The notes below the pieces were generated by a model. It saw nothing but the letters and a program-made list of their open reading frames with translations. It searched no databases and had not been told where the DNA came from. From NCBI GenBank assembly GCA_050245915.1, contig JBFWWZ010000007.1, positions 1-64,000 of the forward strand: 64,000 nt of DNA, in the 5' to 3' direction. The translations under genes and the position numbers were made by a program. The stretch is from JBDSKH01 sp050245915 (lineage in GTDB: Bacteria; Actinomycetota; Actinomycetes; Actinomycetales; Microbacteriaceae). Shown one piece after another: positions 41,912 through 50,565 of the stretch (position 1 is its first letter; each line of letters opens with the position of its first letter).

Positions 41912-42963
41912 TGAGCACCCCCTTCGACATCCTCCGCTGCGCGTACGCCGAGCTGGTCGTCACCGACCTCGCCGCCTCCCGTGCGTTCTACGTCGACGTC
42001 CTCGGCCTCACCGTCAGCTACGAGGACGACCAGACGATCCACCTCCGCACCCTGGAGGAGTTCATCCACCACAATCTGGTGCTGCGCACAGGCCCGGTCG
42101 CCGCGGCGGCCGCGCTCGCGTTCCGCGTCCGCACGCCTCAGGATGTCGACAACGCCGAGGCCTACTACCGCGACGTGCTGGGCTGCCGCACCGAGCGCCG
42201 GCGCGAGGGCTTCGTGCACGGGATCGGAGACGCGGTGCGCGTGACCGACCCGCTGGGCTTCCCGTACGAGTTCTTCCACGAGGTGGAGCACGTCGAGCGT
42301 CTCGCCTGGCGCTACGAGCTGCACACCCCGGGAGCGCTGGTGCGCCTCGACCACTTCAACCAGGTCACCCCGGACGTCCCGGCCGGCATCGCGTACCTCG
42401 AGGGCGTCGGGTTCAAGGTCACCGAGGACATCGAGGACGAAGACGGCGTCGTCTACGCGGCCTGGATGCAGCGCAAGGGCACCGTGCACGACACGGCGCT
42501 CACCGGCGGCAACGGCCCCCGGCTGCACCATGTGGCTTTCGCGACCCACGAGAAGCACAACATCATCGCGATCTGCGACAAGCTCGGCGCGCTGCGGCTG
42601 AGCGACCGGATCGAGCGCGGCCCCGGGCGGCACGGCGTCTCGAACGCGTTCTACCTCTACATCCTCGACCCCGACGGCCACCGGATCGAGATCTACACGC
42701 AGGACTACTACACCGGCGACCCCGACAACCCGGTGGTTCGCTGGGACGTGCACGACAACCAGCGGCGCGACTGGTGGGGCAACCCGGTGGTCCCGAGCTG
42801 GTACACGGAGGCGTCGACCGTGCTCGACCTCGACGGGCATCCGGTGCCCGTGGTGCAGCGCGAGGAGCCGTCCGAGGCGGCGGTGACGATCGGGGCCGAC
42901 GGCTTCTCGTACACCCGCAAGGGCGACACCGAGGAGGGTTTCAAGCTCGGAGCGCAGCTCTAG
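41911..42963 (+). CDS. hpaD: 3,4-dihydroxyphenylacetate 2,3-dioxygenase
   Basis: A 350-residue type I extradiol dioxygenase that opens homoprotocatechuate. It has the two-domain vicinal oxygen chelate layout, and the metal ligands are His148 (VRLDHFNQV), His207 (PRLHHVAFA) and Glu260 (GHRIEIYTQD), each exactly seven positions before the known ligands of the Brevibacterium fuscum enzyme (155, 214, 267). Metal may be Fe(II) or Mn(II). Last gene of the operon, convergent with the methyltransferase gene at eight bases. Confidence 0.94.
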   Translation: MSTPFDILRCAYAELVVTDLAASRAFYVDVLGLTVSYEDDQTIHLRTLEEFIHHNLVLRTGPVAAAAALAFRVRTPQDVDNAEAYYRDVLGCRTERRREGFVHGIGDAVRVTDPLGFPYEFFHEVEHVERLAWRYELHTPGALVRLDHFNQVTPDVPAGIAYLEGVGFKVTEDIEDEDGVVYAAWMQRKGTVHDTALTGGNGPRLHHVAFATHEKHNIIAICDKLGALRLSDRIERGPGRHGVSNAFYLYILDPDGHRIEIYTQDYYTGDPDNPVVRWDVHDNQRRDWWGNPVVPSWYTEASTVLDLDGHPVPVVQREEPSEAAVTIGADGFSYTRKGDTEEGFKLGAQL

Positions 42964-42971
42964 ACGGCGCG

Positions 42972-43754
42972 CTACTCGGTCAGCGCGTACATCGCGACCG
43001 CCGCCGCCGCGGCGACGTTCAGCGAGTCGATCCCGTGCCGCATCGGGATCTGCACGTGGACGTCCGCCGCCTCCAGCGCGTCCGGACCGAGTCCCTCCCC
43101 CTCCGTGCCGAGCACCAGCGCAACCCGTTCCGGCGCGGAGAAGTCCCTCAGCGCGACCGCCTGCGGCGTCAACGCGAGCGCGGCGATCTGGAACCGGCCG
43201 GCGTGCAGCACGACGGCGAGCTCCGGCCACCCCGGAGCCCGCGTCCACGGCACCTGCAGCACGGTGCCCATGCTGACCCGGATCGCCCGCCGGTAGAGCG
43301 GGTCGGCGCAGCTGGGGGTGACGAGCACGGCGTCGGCGCCGATCCCGGCGACGGAGCGGAAGATGGCGCCCACGTTGGTCGGGTCGACGACGCCGTCGAT
43401 GACGACCACCCGCCGGGCACTGGCGAGCAGCTCGGCGGGCGCCGCGAGCGGCGGGCGCTCCATCGACGCGACGACACCACGGTGCAGCACGTAGCCGGTG
43501 AGGCCGGCGAGCAGCTCGCCCGGTCCGGTGAAGACGGGGACGTCGGAGCCGACGAGCTCCTCCACCTGCGGAACCGACGCGGGCAGCGACAGCACGGCGC
43601 GCGGCGTGTGCCCGGCGCGGATGGCCCGCTCGAGCACGAGAAGCGACTCCGCGAGGTAGAGCGCCGGCCCCGCGCCCCTCCGCAGGTCGACGTCGGTGCG
43701 ATGCGCGAAATCGGCGAGCCTCGGGTCGGCGAGGTCGTCGATCTCGACGATCAT
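42972..43754 (-). CDS. TrmH/SpoU family RNA methyltransferase
   Basis: A 260-residue SPOUT methyltransferase that 2'-O-methylates rRNA or tRNA. An N-terminal substrate-binding domain (YLAESLLVLERAIRAGH) precedes the knotted domain with VIDGVVDPTNVGAIFRSVAG, LVLGTEGEGLGPDALEAAD and VQIPMRHGIDSLNVAAAAAV. The exact RNA target is not predictable. It is the last gene after pncA and the 27-residue open frame, seven bases from the latter's stop. Confidence 0.88.
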   Translation of the reverse strand: MIVEIDDLADPRLADFAHRTDVDLRRGAGPALYLAESLLVLERAIRAGHTPRAVLSLPASVPQVEELVGSDVPVFTGPGELLAGLTGYVLHRGVVASMERPPLAAPAELLASARRVVVIDGVVDPTNVGAIFRSVAGIGADAVLVTPSCADPLYRRAIRVSMGTVLQVPWTRAPGWPELAVVLHAGRFQIAALALTPQAVALRDFSAPERVALVLGTEGEGLGPDALEAADVHVQIPMRHGIDSLNVAAAAAVAMYALTE

Positions 43755-43761
43755 GGCCGGG

Positions 43762-43845
43762 TCAGAAGAAGACGGTGAGCGCGAACACGACCGCGAGCGC
43801 GACCGCGCCCAGGACGGCGGCGCCCATTAGCAGATACGAGAGCAT
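43762..43845 (-). CDS. 27-residue single-span membrane peptide (hypothetical)
   Basis: A short open frame that fills the gap between pncA and the methyltransferase gene. It starts MLSYLLMGAAVLGAV and ends ALTVFF; after the first few residues it is almost wholly hydrophobic with no charged residue, so it should form one membrane helix. Its ATG overlaps the pncA TGA (TGATG), the same coupling used by true genes throughout the window, and its stop is seven bases before the next ATG. Function unknown; it may be a small membrane regulator or a coupling ORF. Confidence 0.6.
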   Translation of the reverse strand: MLSYLLMGAAVLGAVALAVVFALTVFF

Positions 43846-44429
43846 CAGGCCTCCGAGCTCGGGATGATGTCGGCGCCCGCGTCTGCGAGCTCTTTGAGTG
43901 CGGCGTCGGACGACGCGGGGGCGACTCCGGCGATCAGGTCGGTCAGCACGCGCACGTGCCGGCCCGCCGCGATCGCGTCGAGCGCGGAGGCCCGCACGCA
44001 GTAGTCGGTGGCGATGCCCACGACGTCGACATCGGTGACCTCGAGTTCGTCGAGCGCCTCGGTGAAGCCGGACCCGGCATCCGTCACGCCTTCGAAGATC
44101 GAGTACGCCGGCTTGCCCTGGCCTTTGCGCACATGCACGTCGACGAGCGTGGTGTCGAGCGCCGGGTGGTAGTCGGCGCCCGGCTCCCCGGCGACGCAGT
44201 GCCGCGGCCAGGTGTCGACGAAGTCGGGCTCACCGGTGGCGAAGTGCCCGCCGTTGTCGTCGCCGCCGTTGTGCCAGTCGCGGGAGGCGAACACCACGTC
44301 GTACTGGTCGGGATGCGACCGCAGGAACTCCGTGACGCCGGCAGCGACCGCGGACCCGCCCTCGACTCCCAGGGCACCGCCCTCGGTGAAGTCGTTCTGC
44401 ACGTCGATGATGAGAAGGGCGCGGGTCAT
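43845..44429 (-). CDS. pncA: Nicotinamidase (isochorismatase-fold)
   Basis: A 194-residue enzyme that converts nicotinamide to nicotinate for NAD recycling. Asp9 is in LLIIDVQNDF, the metal site in SRDWHNGG and HFATG, the Lys in VRKGQGKPAYS and the nucleophile Cys in GIATDYCVRASALDA. TAGGAG from the dacB stop region serves as ribosome site. It lies seven bases after the carboxypeptidase stop and is coupled to the small membrane peptide. Confidence 0.92.
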   Translation of the reverse strand: MTRALLIIDVQNDFTEGGALGVEGGSAVAAGVTEFLRSHPDQYDVVFASRDWHNGGDDNGGHFATGEPDFVDTWPRHCVAGEPGADYHPALDTTLVDVHVRKGQGKPAYSIFEGVTDAGSGFTEALDELEVTDVDVVGIATDYCVRASALDAIAAGRHVRVLTDLIAGVAPASSDAALKELADAGADIIPSSEA

Positions 44430-44436
44430 GGCTCTC

Positions 44437-46032
44437 CTAGAAACGGGCGAGGTTGTCGCCGCAGGTGAAGACGGCGGTGGTCAGGGTGTCGAGCGCCTCC
44501 TTGGCGTCGTCCTGGATGCCGTCGCCGACCGCGTAGAACGCGAACGTCAGACGGGTGCCGTCTGCAGCATCCATGAACCCGGCCAGGGAGTACTCGGTGT
44601 CGATCCATCCGGTCTTCGCCACGACGAAGCCGCGGGCGATCTCGTTCGCGCCGGTGAAGCGGTTGGAGAGGCTGCCGCTCTTGCCGGCGACCGGGAGCGC
44701 GTCGCGCACGACATCGAGGTTCTCGCCGCCCGAGGCCACGCGGCGCATGAACTCCGACATCACGTCGGCGGGGACGGCGTTGTTCTCGCTCAGCCCCGAA
44801 CCGTCTTTGATGACGACGCTGCGCGCGGTCTCGGGGTCTTCCGGCCACAGCAGGCTCGGGATGGCCTGCTGGAGGGATGCCGCCGAGCCGCCGAGGCCGG
44901 ACTCCTTGGACACGATCCGCGCGATCATCTCGGCGAGCGTGTTGTCGCTGTTCAGCAGCATCTGCGGGATCAGCACGCGCAGCGGCTGCGACTTCACCTC
45001 GGCGAGCACGTTGCCGTTGTTGGCGATGCCCGTGGTGATCGAGACGTCGTTCGCGACGACGTTGCCCGGGTCGGCGTCTTTGAGCGCCGCGACGAAGGCC
45101 TCGCCGGCACGGGCGATCGGGTCGGTGCTGCGCGGGCTGGTCTGCTTGGTGGGGTCGGCGCGGTCACCGTCGACCTGCAGTGCGGTCACCTCGGAGTGGT
45201 ACCCGATGGTCTGCTCGCTGCGCTTCCAGCTGGGGTCCCACTTGTCGCTGGGGTTCCAGTAGCTGGCGTCGAGCACCACGTTGGTGATCTTCTGCCCGGG
45301 GTTGGCGGCGCTGTACTGGGCGATGACGGCGGCCGCGAGAGTGCTGAGCTTGGGTGCGCCCGAGTAGACGCTCTCGGTGCCGGGCGGCATCGCACTGAGG
45401 GTCGCGTCGCCGCGGCCGACGAGCACGATGGTGCCGGGGGTGGTGCCGGAGACGACGCTGGTGGTGATCTGGTAGTCGGCGCCGAGCTGCATGACCGCCG
45501 CCGCCGCTGTGAGCACCTTCAGGGTGCTGGCCGTGCGCTCGGGCACCGTGCCGCGGAGGTTGAAGAGCTCCTCGCCGGTGTCGGCGCGACGCACCGACCC
45601 GAACAAGCCGTTCAGCATGCGCGGGTCGTAGGCGAGAGCCATCACCGAGCAGGTGCGCAGCGCCATGGGTGTGGGTTCGGTGACAGGTTGCGACCGCGTA
45701 GCCAGCTGGGTCGCGGTGGGGGCGGGGGCTCCGGCGGTGGACCCGTATGCGACACCGGCGAACACCGCGCCCGTGCCGAGCATCAGGAACGCGACGCCGA
45801 GTGCGCCGATCAGCCAGCGGGTCGGATGCTTGCGGACGAGGGCCATGATGCCGCCCTTCGGCGCGATCGGCTCGCCGTTCTCGTCGAGGAGGACCGGGGC
45901 CTGCTCCGTCGCCGCGCCCTCCCCGCGCGGGGCGCGCGGCGCGCGGGGCGCCCGCGGCTCGCGCGGCGGCTTGGCCGCCTTCGAGGCGGATTCGCGGGCA
46001 GCGCGACGCGAGGGAGGAGGCGCGTCGGTCAC
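44437..46032 (-). CDS. dacB: D-alanyl-D-alanine carboxypeptidase/endopeptidase, PBP4 type
   Basis: A 531-residue membrane-anchored class C penicillin-binding protein. An unusual N-terminal cytoplasmic tail of about 70 residues contains PREPRAPRAPRAPRGEG repeats, then one transmembrane segment, then the peptidase. Active-site motifs are STLK (RTASTLKVL), SEN (GSGLSENNAV) and KTG (VVAKTGWID). It trims or cross-cuts peptidoglycan outside the membrane. The start is a GTG at 46032, six bases from a TAATAT box. It leads the transcript dacB-pncA-peptide-trmH. Confidence 0.9.
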   Translation of the reverse strand: MTDAPPPSRRAARESASKAAKPPREPRAPRAPRAPRGEGAATEQAPVLLDENGEPIAPKGGIMALVRKHPTRWLIGALGVAFLMLGTGAVFAGVAYGSTAGAPAPTATQLATRSQPVTEPTPMALRTCSVMALAYDPRMLNGLFGSVRRADTGEELFNLRGTVPERTASTLKVLTAAAAVMQLGADYQITTSVVSGTTPGTIVLVGRGDATLSAMPPGTESVYSGAPKLSTLAAAVIAQYSAANPGQKITNVVLDASYWNPSDKWDPSWKRSEQTIGYHSEVTALQVDGDRADPTKQTSPRSTDPIARAGEAFVAALKDADPGNVVANDVSITTGIANNGNVLAEVKSQPLRVLIPQMLLNSDNTLAEMIARIVSKESGLGGSAASLQQAIPSLLWPEDPETARSVVIKDGSGLSENNAVPADVMSEFMRRVASGGENLDVVRDALPVAGKSGSLSNRFTGANEIARGFVVAKTGWIDTEYSLAGFMDAADGTRLTFAFYAVGDGIQDDAKEALDTLTTAVFTCGDNLARF

Positions 46033-46044
46033 CTGGCCATATTA
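46033..46044 (-). promoter_or_regulatory. -10 box of leaderless dacB transcript
   Basis: TAATAT (46044-46039), the best -10 match in the window, lies six bases before the dacB GTG. Confidence 0.65.
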
Positions 46045-46079
46045 GGCGAGGTTCCCCACAGCATCCTGGACGGCGTCGC

Positions 46080-46934
46080 CTAGTCGGTGATGGGGTCGAC
46101 CCGGGGTGAGATCCGGCTGGACGGCACCCGGTCGGAGCAGTCGCCCCAGCGCGCGGCGGCGCGCGCGAACACGGAGGGCTCATCGGGCACCCCGCCGTGA
46201 CTGACCGCGAAGAAGATGCACACCGAGGTCATGCTGCCGCTGTAGTCGGGGTTGTACAGGGAGATCCGGTGGCCCGTCGAGTCCCACCATTTGCGGGCGA
46301 ATGTCTCGCCGACGTTGTTGTACCCACCCGCGAGATTGCCGTCGCAGCCCACGGAGGGGACGCCGTCGCTGCGCACGGATCCGATGTGCCCCCATGCGCT
46401 CAGCGGATCGGTGCTGGGATCCTCCGCCATCCAGAACAGGCGCTGCTCCATGCACGGGTCGTAACGGAAGTTCGCGAGCGGCACCGGCTCCAGGCAGTGA
46501 GCGACGCGCTGGGCGTTGTACGCGAGGGCGAAGGAGCGCAGGTCCGCACTCGTCGTCCCGGCGACCCCTCCTGCCGAGGTGATGCCGAGCGCTCCGGGGG
46601 TGGTGCCGCTGGCGAGGGGCTCCGGGCAGGTTGCCGCGGCCATCGCCGGCGCCGCCGCCACCGGGCTCGCGGACGGGGATGTCGTGGCGGTGGGTTCCGG
46701 GGAGGGCTCGGCGGTCAGTGTGCCGCTCGGCGTCCCGCTCTGCGGGACGGAGCGCACGACGACACCGGATACGGTGCGCTCGGCAGGCGGTCGGCTGTCG
46801 CCGGGGGCGTCGGCGAGAGGCGCCTCCGCGACGGCGGCAGGGGCGAAGACGGTCACGGCGACCGCACCTCCCGCGATGCCGCCGGTGATGACGGCGAGCG
46901 CCGCGGCGAGTACGCCGACCACCCGAGTGCCCAT
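46080..46934 (-). CDS. Secreted CAP-domain (SCP/PR1-like) protein
   Basis: A 284-residue exported protein: N-terminal signal or anchor segment (VLAAALAVITGGIAGGAVAV), a long Pro/Ser/Thr-rich linker (EPSPEPTATTSPSAS) that would cross the cell wall, then a CAP-like domain. Domain markers are LRSFALAYNAQRVAHCLEPV, GHIGSVRSDGVP, GGYNNVGETFARKWWDSTGH and RISLYNPDYSG with the usual Trp-Asp-Ser and His. Cys residues suggest disulphides. Function of bacterial CAP proteins is poorly known. GGGGGGAT precedes the ATG. Confidence 0.75.
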   Translation of the reverse strand: MGTRVVGVLAAALAVITGGIAGGAVAVTVFAPAAVAEAPLADAPGDSRPPAERTVSGVVVRSVPQSGTPSGTLTAEPSPEPTATTSPSASPVAAAPAMAAATCPEPLASGTTPGALGITSAGGVAGTTSADLRSFALAYNAQRVAHCLEPVPLANFRYDPCMEQRLFWMAEDPSTDPLSAWGHIGSVRSDGVPSVGCDGNLAGGYNNVGETFARKWWDSTGHRISLYNPDYSGSMTSVCIFFAVSHGGVPDEPSVFARAAARWGDCSDRVPSSRISPRVDPITD

Positions 46935-47018
46935 GGCTCGATCCCCCCAGACCAGGGAGCCAGTCTCGCGGGAGTTCTGGGGGTGGACAAGCGTTCCGCC
47001 CCCGGACTGGGGGTAGGG

Positions 47019-48137
47019 CTACGAGGCCCGGTCGGGGACCTCGCGCTGCTCAGGTCCAACGTATTCGGACAGCGGGCGGATGAGGGCGTTGGCCTCCAGC
47101 TGCTCGATGACGTGCGCGGTCCAGCCGGTGACCCGGGACGCGACGAAGAGCGGGGTGAAGATCTCGGTGTCGAATCCGATCAGGTGGTAGGCCGGGCCGC
47201 TCGGGTAGTCGAGGTTCGGCTTGATGCCTTTCGCGTCATCCATCGCCTTCTCGAGGGCGTCGTAGAGCTCGGCGAGGTCGGGCCGGTCGTACTCGGCGAC
47301 CAGGCTGTCGAGCGCCTTCTTCATGGTGGGCACGCGGGAGTCGCCGTTCTTGTAGACGCGGTGACCGAAGCCCATGATCTTGCGTTTCTCGGCGAGTGCG
47401 CGGTCGAGCCAGGCCTGCGCCCGATCGGCCGTCCCGATCTCGTCGAAGACGTGCATGACGGCCTCGTTGGCCCCGCCGTGCAGCGCCCCCTTGAGTGCGC
47501 CGATGCCGGCGACGACGGCCGAGTACATGTCGGAGAGCGTGCTCGTGACGACCCGCGCCGTGAAGGTCGAGGCGTTGAACGAGTGCTCGGCGTACAGCGT
47601 CATCGAGACGTCGAACGCGCTGACCACGACGAGGTCGGGCACCTCGCCGAATGTCATGTGCAGGAAGTTCGCGCTGTAGCCGAGGTCGTCGCGGGGCTCG
47701 ACCGGGTCGAGTCCCCGACGGCGGCGCTGCGTGTACGCGACGATGGCGGGGAGCTTCGCGAACAGGCGCTTCGCCTTGCCGAGGTTCTCGTCGCGGCGCA
47801 TGTCGGGGGTCTCGGGGTCGCTCGCACCGATGACGCTGACCGCGGTGCGGACGACATCCATCGGGTGGGCGGTGAGCGGCAGCTCGTCGATGACGCGTTT
47901 CACGTTGTCATCGAGGGCCCGGTGTGCGCGCTCGAAGTTCTGGAACTGCACCAGCTGCAGGTCGGTCGGCAGCTCGCCGTACCAGAGCAGGTAGGCGACC
48001 TCCTCGAACGAGCACTTCTCGGCCAGCTCCTGCACCGGGTAGCCGCGGTACAGCAGGGAGTTGGTCTCGGGGTTGACCTTCGAGATCGACGTGGTGTCGA
48101 CCACGACGCCGGCGAGGCCCTTCTTGATGTCGCTCAT
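47019..48137 (-). CDS. prpC: 2-methylcitrate synthase
   Basis: A 372-residue citrate-synthase fold enzyme that condenses propionyl-CoA with oxaloacetate. Catalytic residues lie in GALHGGANEAVM (His), GFGHRVYKNGDSR (His) and IGFDTEIFTPLFVASRVTGW (Asp region). IKKGLAGVVVDTTSISKVN is the usual N-terminus of the methylcitrate group, and its place after prpB decides the call over ordinary citrate synthase. The ATG at 48137 overlaps the prpB stop (ATGA). Last gene of the prp operon. Confidence 0.93.
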   Translation of the reverse strand: MSDIKKGLAGVVVDTTSISKVNPETNSLLYRGYPVQELAEKCSFEEVAYLLWYGELPTDLQLVQFQNFERAHRALDDNVKRVIDELPLTAHPMDVVRTAVSVIGASDPETPDMRRDENLGKAKRLFAKLPAIVAYTQRRRRGLDPVEPRDDLGYSANFLHMTFGEVPDLVVVSAFDVSMTLYAEHSFNASTFTARVVTSTLSDMYSAVVAGIGALKGALHGGANEAVMHVFDEIGTADRAQAWLDRALAEKRKIMGFGHRVYKNGDSRVPTMKKALDSLVAEYDRPDLAELYDALEKAMDDAKGIKPNLDYPSGPAYHLIGFDTEIFTPLFVASRVTGWTAHVIEQLEANALIRPLSEYVGPEQREVPDRAS

Positions 48138-49048
48138 GCACCGCTCCTGTTGTTCGTCAGGTCGAACGTATAGATACCCGCGTCGAATGCGGAATAGCCC
48201 TCGTAGTCGATGAGGTCGTAGAGGTCGGCGCGGGTCTGCATCTCGGGCACGACGGAGTCGAGGGTGCCCTCGGCGTTCAGGGCGTCGAGCGCGCGATCGG
48301 CGGCGCCCATGGCGAGGCGCAGCAGCGAGACCGGGTGGATGACGACGTTCACCCCGACATCGTGCAGTTGCGCGTGGGTCCACAGCGGCGACTTCCCGAA
48401 TTCGGTCATGTTCGCGAGGATCGGCACCTCGACGGCGGCGCGGATCGCGGCGAACTCCTCGAGCGACGCCATCGCCTCGGGGAAGATCGCGTCCGCCCCG
48501 GCGTCGACGAGCGCCTTCGCGCGATCGACGGCGGCCTGCAGGCCGTCCACTCCGCGGATGTCGGTGCGCGCCATGATCAGGAAGCCGGGGTCGCGGCGCC
48601 CCTCGACGGCGGCGCGGATGCGCTTGAGAGCCGTGGTCTCATCCACCACCTCTTTGCCGTCGAGGTGCCCGCAGCGCTTCGGGTTCACCTGATCTTCGAG
48701 ATGCATGCCCGAGACGCCGGCGTCTTCGAGCACCTGCACCGTGCGGGCGACGTTCATCGGCTCGCCGAAACCGGTGTCGGCGTCGATCAACGTCGGGAGG
48801 TCGGTGACGCGGGCGATCTGGCCACCGCGCTGGGCGACCTCGGTGAGCGTGGTGAGCCCGATGTCGGGGAGGCCGAGATCCGCGCTCAGCACGGCGCCGG
48901 AGATGTAGACGCCCTCGAAGCCCTTGCGTTCGATGAGTTGCGCGCTCAGCGGGTTGAAGGCCCCCGGCATCCTGATCAGCTCGCCGGAGGCGAGGCGTTC
49001 GCGGAACGCGGCGCGTTTCGCGCTCGCGGCGAGCTTCGAATGCAGCAT
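48134..49048 (-). CDS. prpB: Methylisocitrate lyase
   Basis: A 304-residue member of the isocitrate lyase/PEP mutase family that splits 2-methylisocitrate into pyruvate and succinate. The catalytic Cys is in NPKRCGHLDGKEVV, metal and substrate residues in LPTLIDADTGFGEP and GMHLEDQV, and MARTDIRGVDGLQAA is typical of PrpB. The ATG at 49048 overlaps the prpD stop. Length is normal. Confidence 0.95.
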   Translation of the reverse strand: MLHSKLAASAKRAAFRERLASGELIRMPGAFNPLSAQLIERKGFEGVYISGAVLSADLGLPDIGLTTLTEVAQRGGQIARVTDLPTLIDADTGFGEPMNVARTVQVLEDAGVSGMHLEDQVNPKRCGHLDGKEVVDETTALKRIRAAVEGRRDPGFLIMARTDIRGVDGLQAAVDRAKALVDAGADAIFPEAMASLEEFAAIRAAVEVPILANMTEFGKSPLWTHAQLHDVGVNVVIHPVSLLRLAMGAADRALDALNAEGTLDSVVPEMQTRADLYDLIDYEGYSAFDAGIYTFDLTNNRSGA

Positions 49049-50565
49049 CAGAAGAGTCCCTTCGGGGCGGCGGGAAGGCCCGCGGCGATCACGTTCAGCT
49101 CGCCGACCTCGGCGGCGGTCAGCTCGGGCAGCCGCTCGGCGAGGGCGAGGAACCGCTCGATCTCGGCGGCGTCGAGCACCGGCTCGGCCAGCATCCGGAA
49201 CTTGCGGATGTAGTCGGCCCGCGCGAACGGCCGCTTGCCGAGCGGGTGGGCGTCGGCGACCGCGATCTCGTCGACGATGCGCTCGCCGTTCGCGAGCTCG
49301 ATCTCGACCCTGCCCCCGAATGCCTTCTCGGTGAGGTCGTTCGAGTGGTAGCGGCGGGTCCACTCCGCGTCCTCGACGGTGGTGACCTTGTGCCACAGCT
49401 CGACCGTGTCGGGGCGCTGCGCGCGTTCGGGAGCGTACGACCTCTCGTGATCCCAGGCGCCGTCCTGCAGCGCGACCGTGAAGATGTACGGGATCGAGTG
49501 GTCGAGGGTCTCGCGGCTCGCGGTCGGGTCGTACTTCTGCGGGTCGTTGGCGCCGGAGCCGATCACGTAGTGGGTGTGGTGGCTGGTGTGCAGCACGATG
49601 CTCGCGATGTTCGCCGGGTCGCGCAGCTCGGGGTGCGCCTCGCCGAGCGCGCGCGCGAGGTCGATCCAGGCCTGCGCCTGGTACTCGGCCGAGTGCTCTT
49701 TCGTGTACGTGTCCAGGATGCCGCGCTTGGCTTCGCCGCGCTCGGGCAGCGGCACCTCGTACCGGCCCTCGGGCCCGTCGAGCAGCCAGGCGATCACGCC
49801 GTCCTCCCCCTCCCAGATCGGGCTGGGACTGGTCTGTCCCCGCATCGCGCGGTCGACGGCCTCGACGGCCATCTTGCCGGCGAACGCGGGGGCGGATGCC
49901 TTCCAGGTCGAGATCTCGCCCTTGCGCGACTGCCGGGTCGCCGTCGTGGTGTGCAGGGCCTGGCCGATCGCCTGGTAGATCGTCTCCACATCCAGCCCGA
50001 GCAGGGTGCCGATGCCGGCCGCCGCCGACGGGCCGAGGTGCGCGACGTGGTCGATCTTGTGGGCGTGCAGCGAGATCGCCTTCACCAGGTCGACCTGGAT
50101 CTCGTACCCGGTGGCGATGCCGCGCACCAGCGCCGCACCGTCTGTGCCGGCATGCTGCGCCACCGCGAGGATCGGCGGGATGTTGTCGCCCGGGTGCGAG
50201 TACTCCGCCGCCAGGAACGTGTCGTGGTAGTCGAGCTCACGCACGGCGACCCCGTTCGCGTACGCCGCCCACTCGGGGCTGTACCGGCCCTCGATGCCGA
50301 ACACGGTCGCCCCCCGGTGATCGAGCCTGTCGAGATCCGAGACCGCATGCGCCTCCGCCTGCCCCCGCGCCGCGACGACGGGCGCCCGCTTCAGCGACGC
50401 CACCGCGACGGAGGCATTGTCGATGACCCGGTTGATGATCATCTCCACGACCTCGGGGTCGACGGCGACGGGGTCGGCCGCCACCTCCGCGATCTTCCAG
50501 GCGAGCTGCTGCTCGCGCGGCAGCTCTTCCGAGCTCTTGTACGTGCGGACGGGGTGGAGCTTCAC
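49048..50565 (-). CDS. prpD: 2-methylcitrate dehydratase
   Basis: A 505-residue MmgE/PrpD-family enzyme that dehydrates 2-methylcitrate. Family segments include ELDYHDTFLAAEYSHPGDN, HAHKIDHVAHLGPSAAAGIG, TWKASAPAFAGKMAVEAVDR and HPLGKRPFARADYIRKF. The GTG start at 50565 overlaps the gntR stop. A copy of the dispersed 22-bp repeat lies in the gene (50316-50337) and encodes SDLDRLDH, probably in a surface loop. Confidence 0.93.
   Translation of the reverse strand: MKLHPVRTYKSSEELPREQQLAWKIAEVAADPVAVDPEVVEMIINRVIDNASVAVASLKRAPVVAARGQAEAHAVSDLDRLDHRGATVFGIEGRYSPEWAAYANGVAVRELDYHDTFLAAEYSHPGDNIPPILAVAQHAGTDGAALVRGIATGYEIQVDLVKAISLHAHKIDHVAHLGPSAAAGIGTLLGLDVETIYQAIGQALHTTTATRQSRKGEISTWKASAPAFAGKMAVEAVDRAMRGQTSPSPIWEGEDGVIAWLLDGPEGRYEVPLPERGEAKRGILDTYTKEHSAEYQAQAWIDLARALGEAHPELRDPANIASIVLHTSHHTHYVIGSGANDPQKYDPTASRETLDHSIPYIFTVALQDGAWDHERSYAPERAQRPDTVELWHKVTTVEDAEWTRRYHSNDLTEKAFGGRVEIELANGERIVDEIAVADAHPLGKRPFARADYIRKFRMLAEPVLDAAEIERFLALAERLPELTAAEVGELNVIAAGLPAAPKGLF
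50316..50337. repeat. Dispersed 22-bp repeat, copy 4 (in prpD)
   Basis: Reads GGTGATCGAGCCTGTCGAG then ATC, the reverse complement of the consensus with two differences. It lies in frame in prpD. Confidence 0.6.

Noticed and set aside
47019..48137. Citrate synthase (gltA) instead of methylcitrate synthase
   Set aside because: The gene is coupled to prpB and prpD and has the length and N-terminus of the methylcitrate group, so prpC is the better call, although citrate activity is possible.
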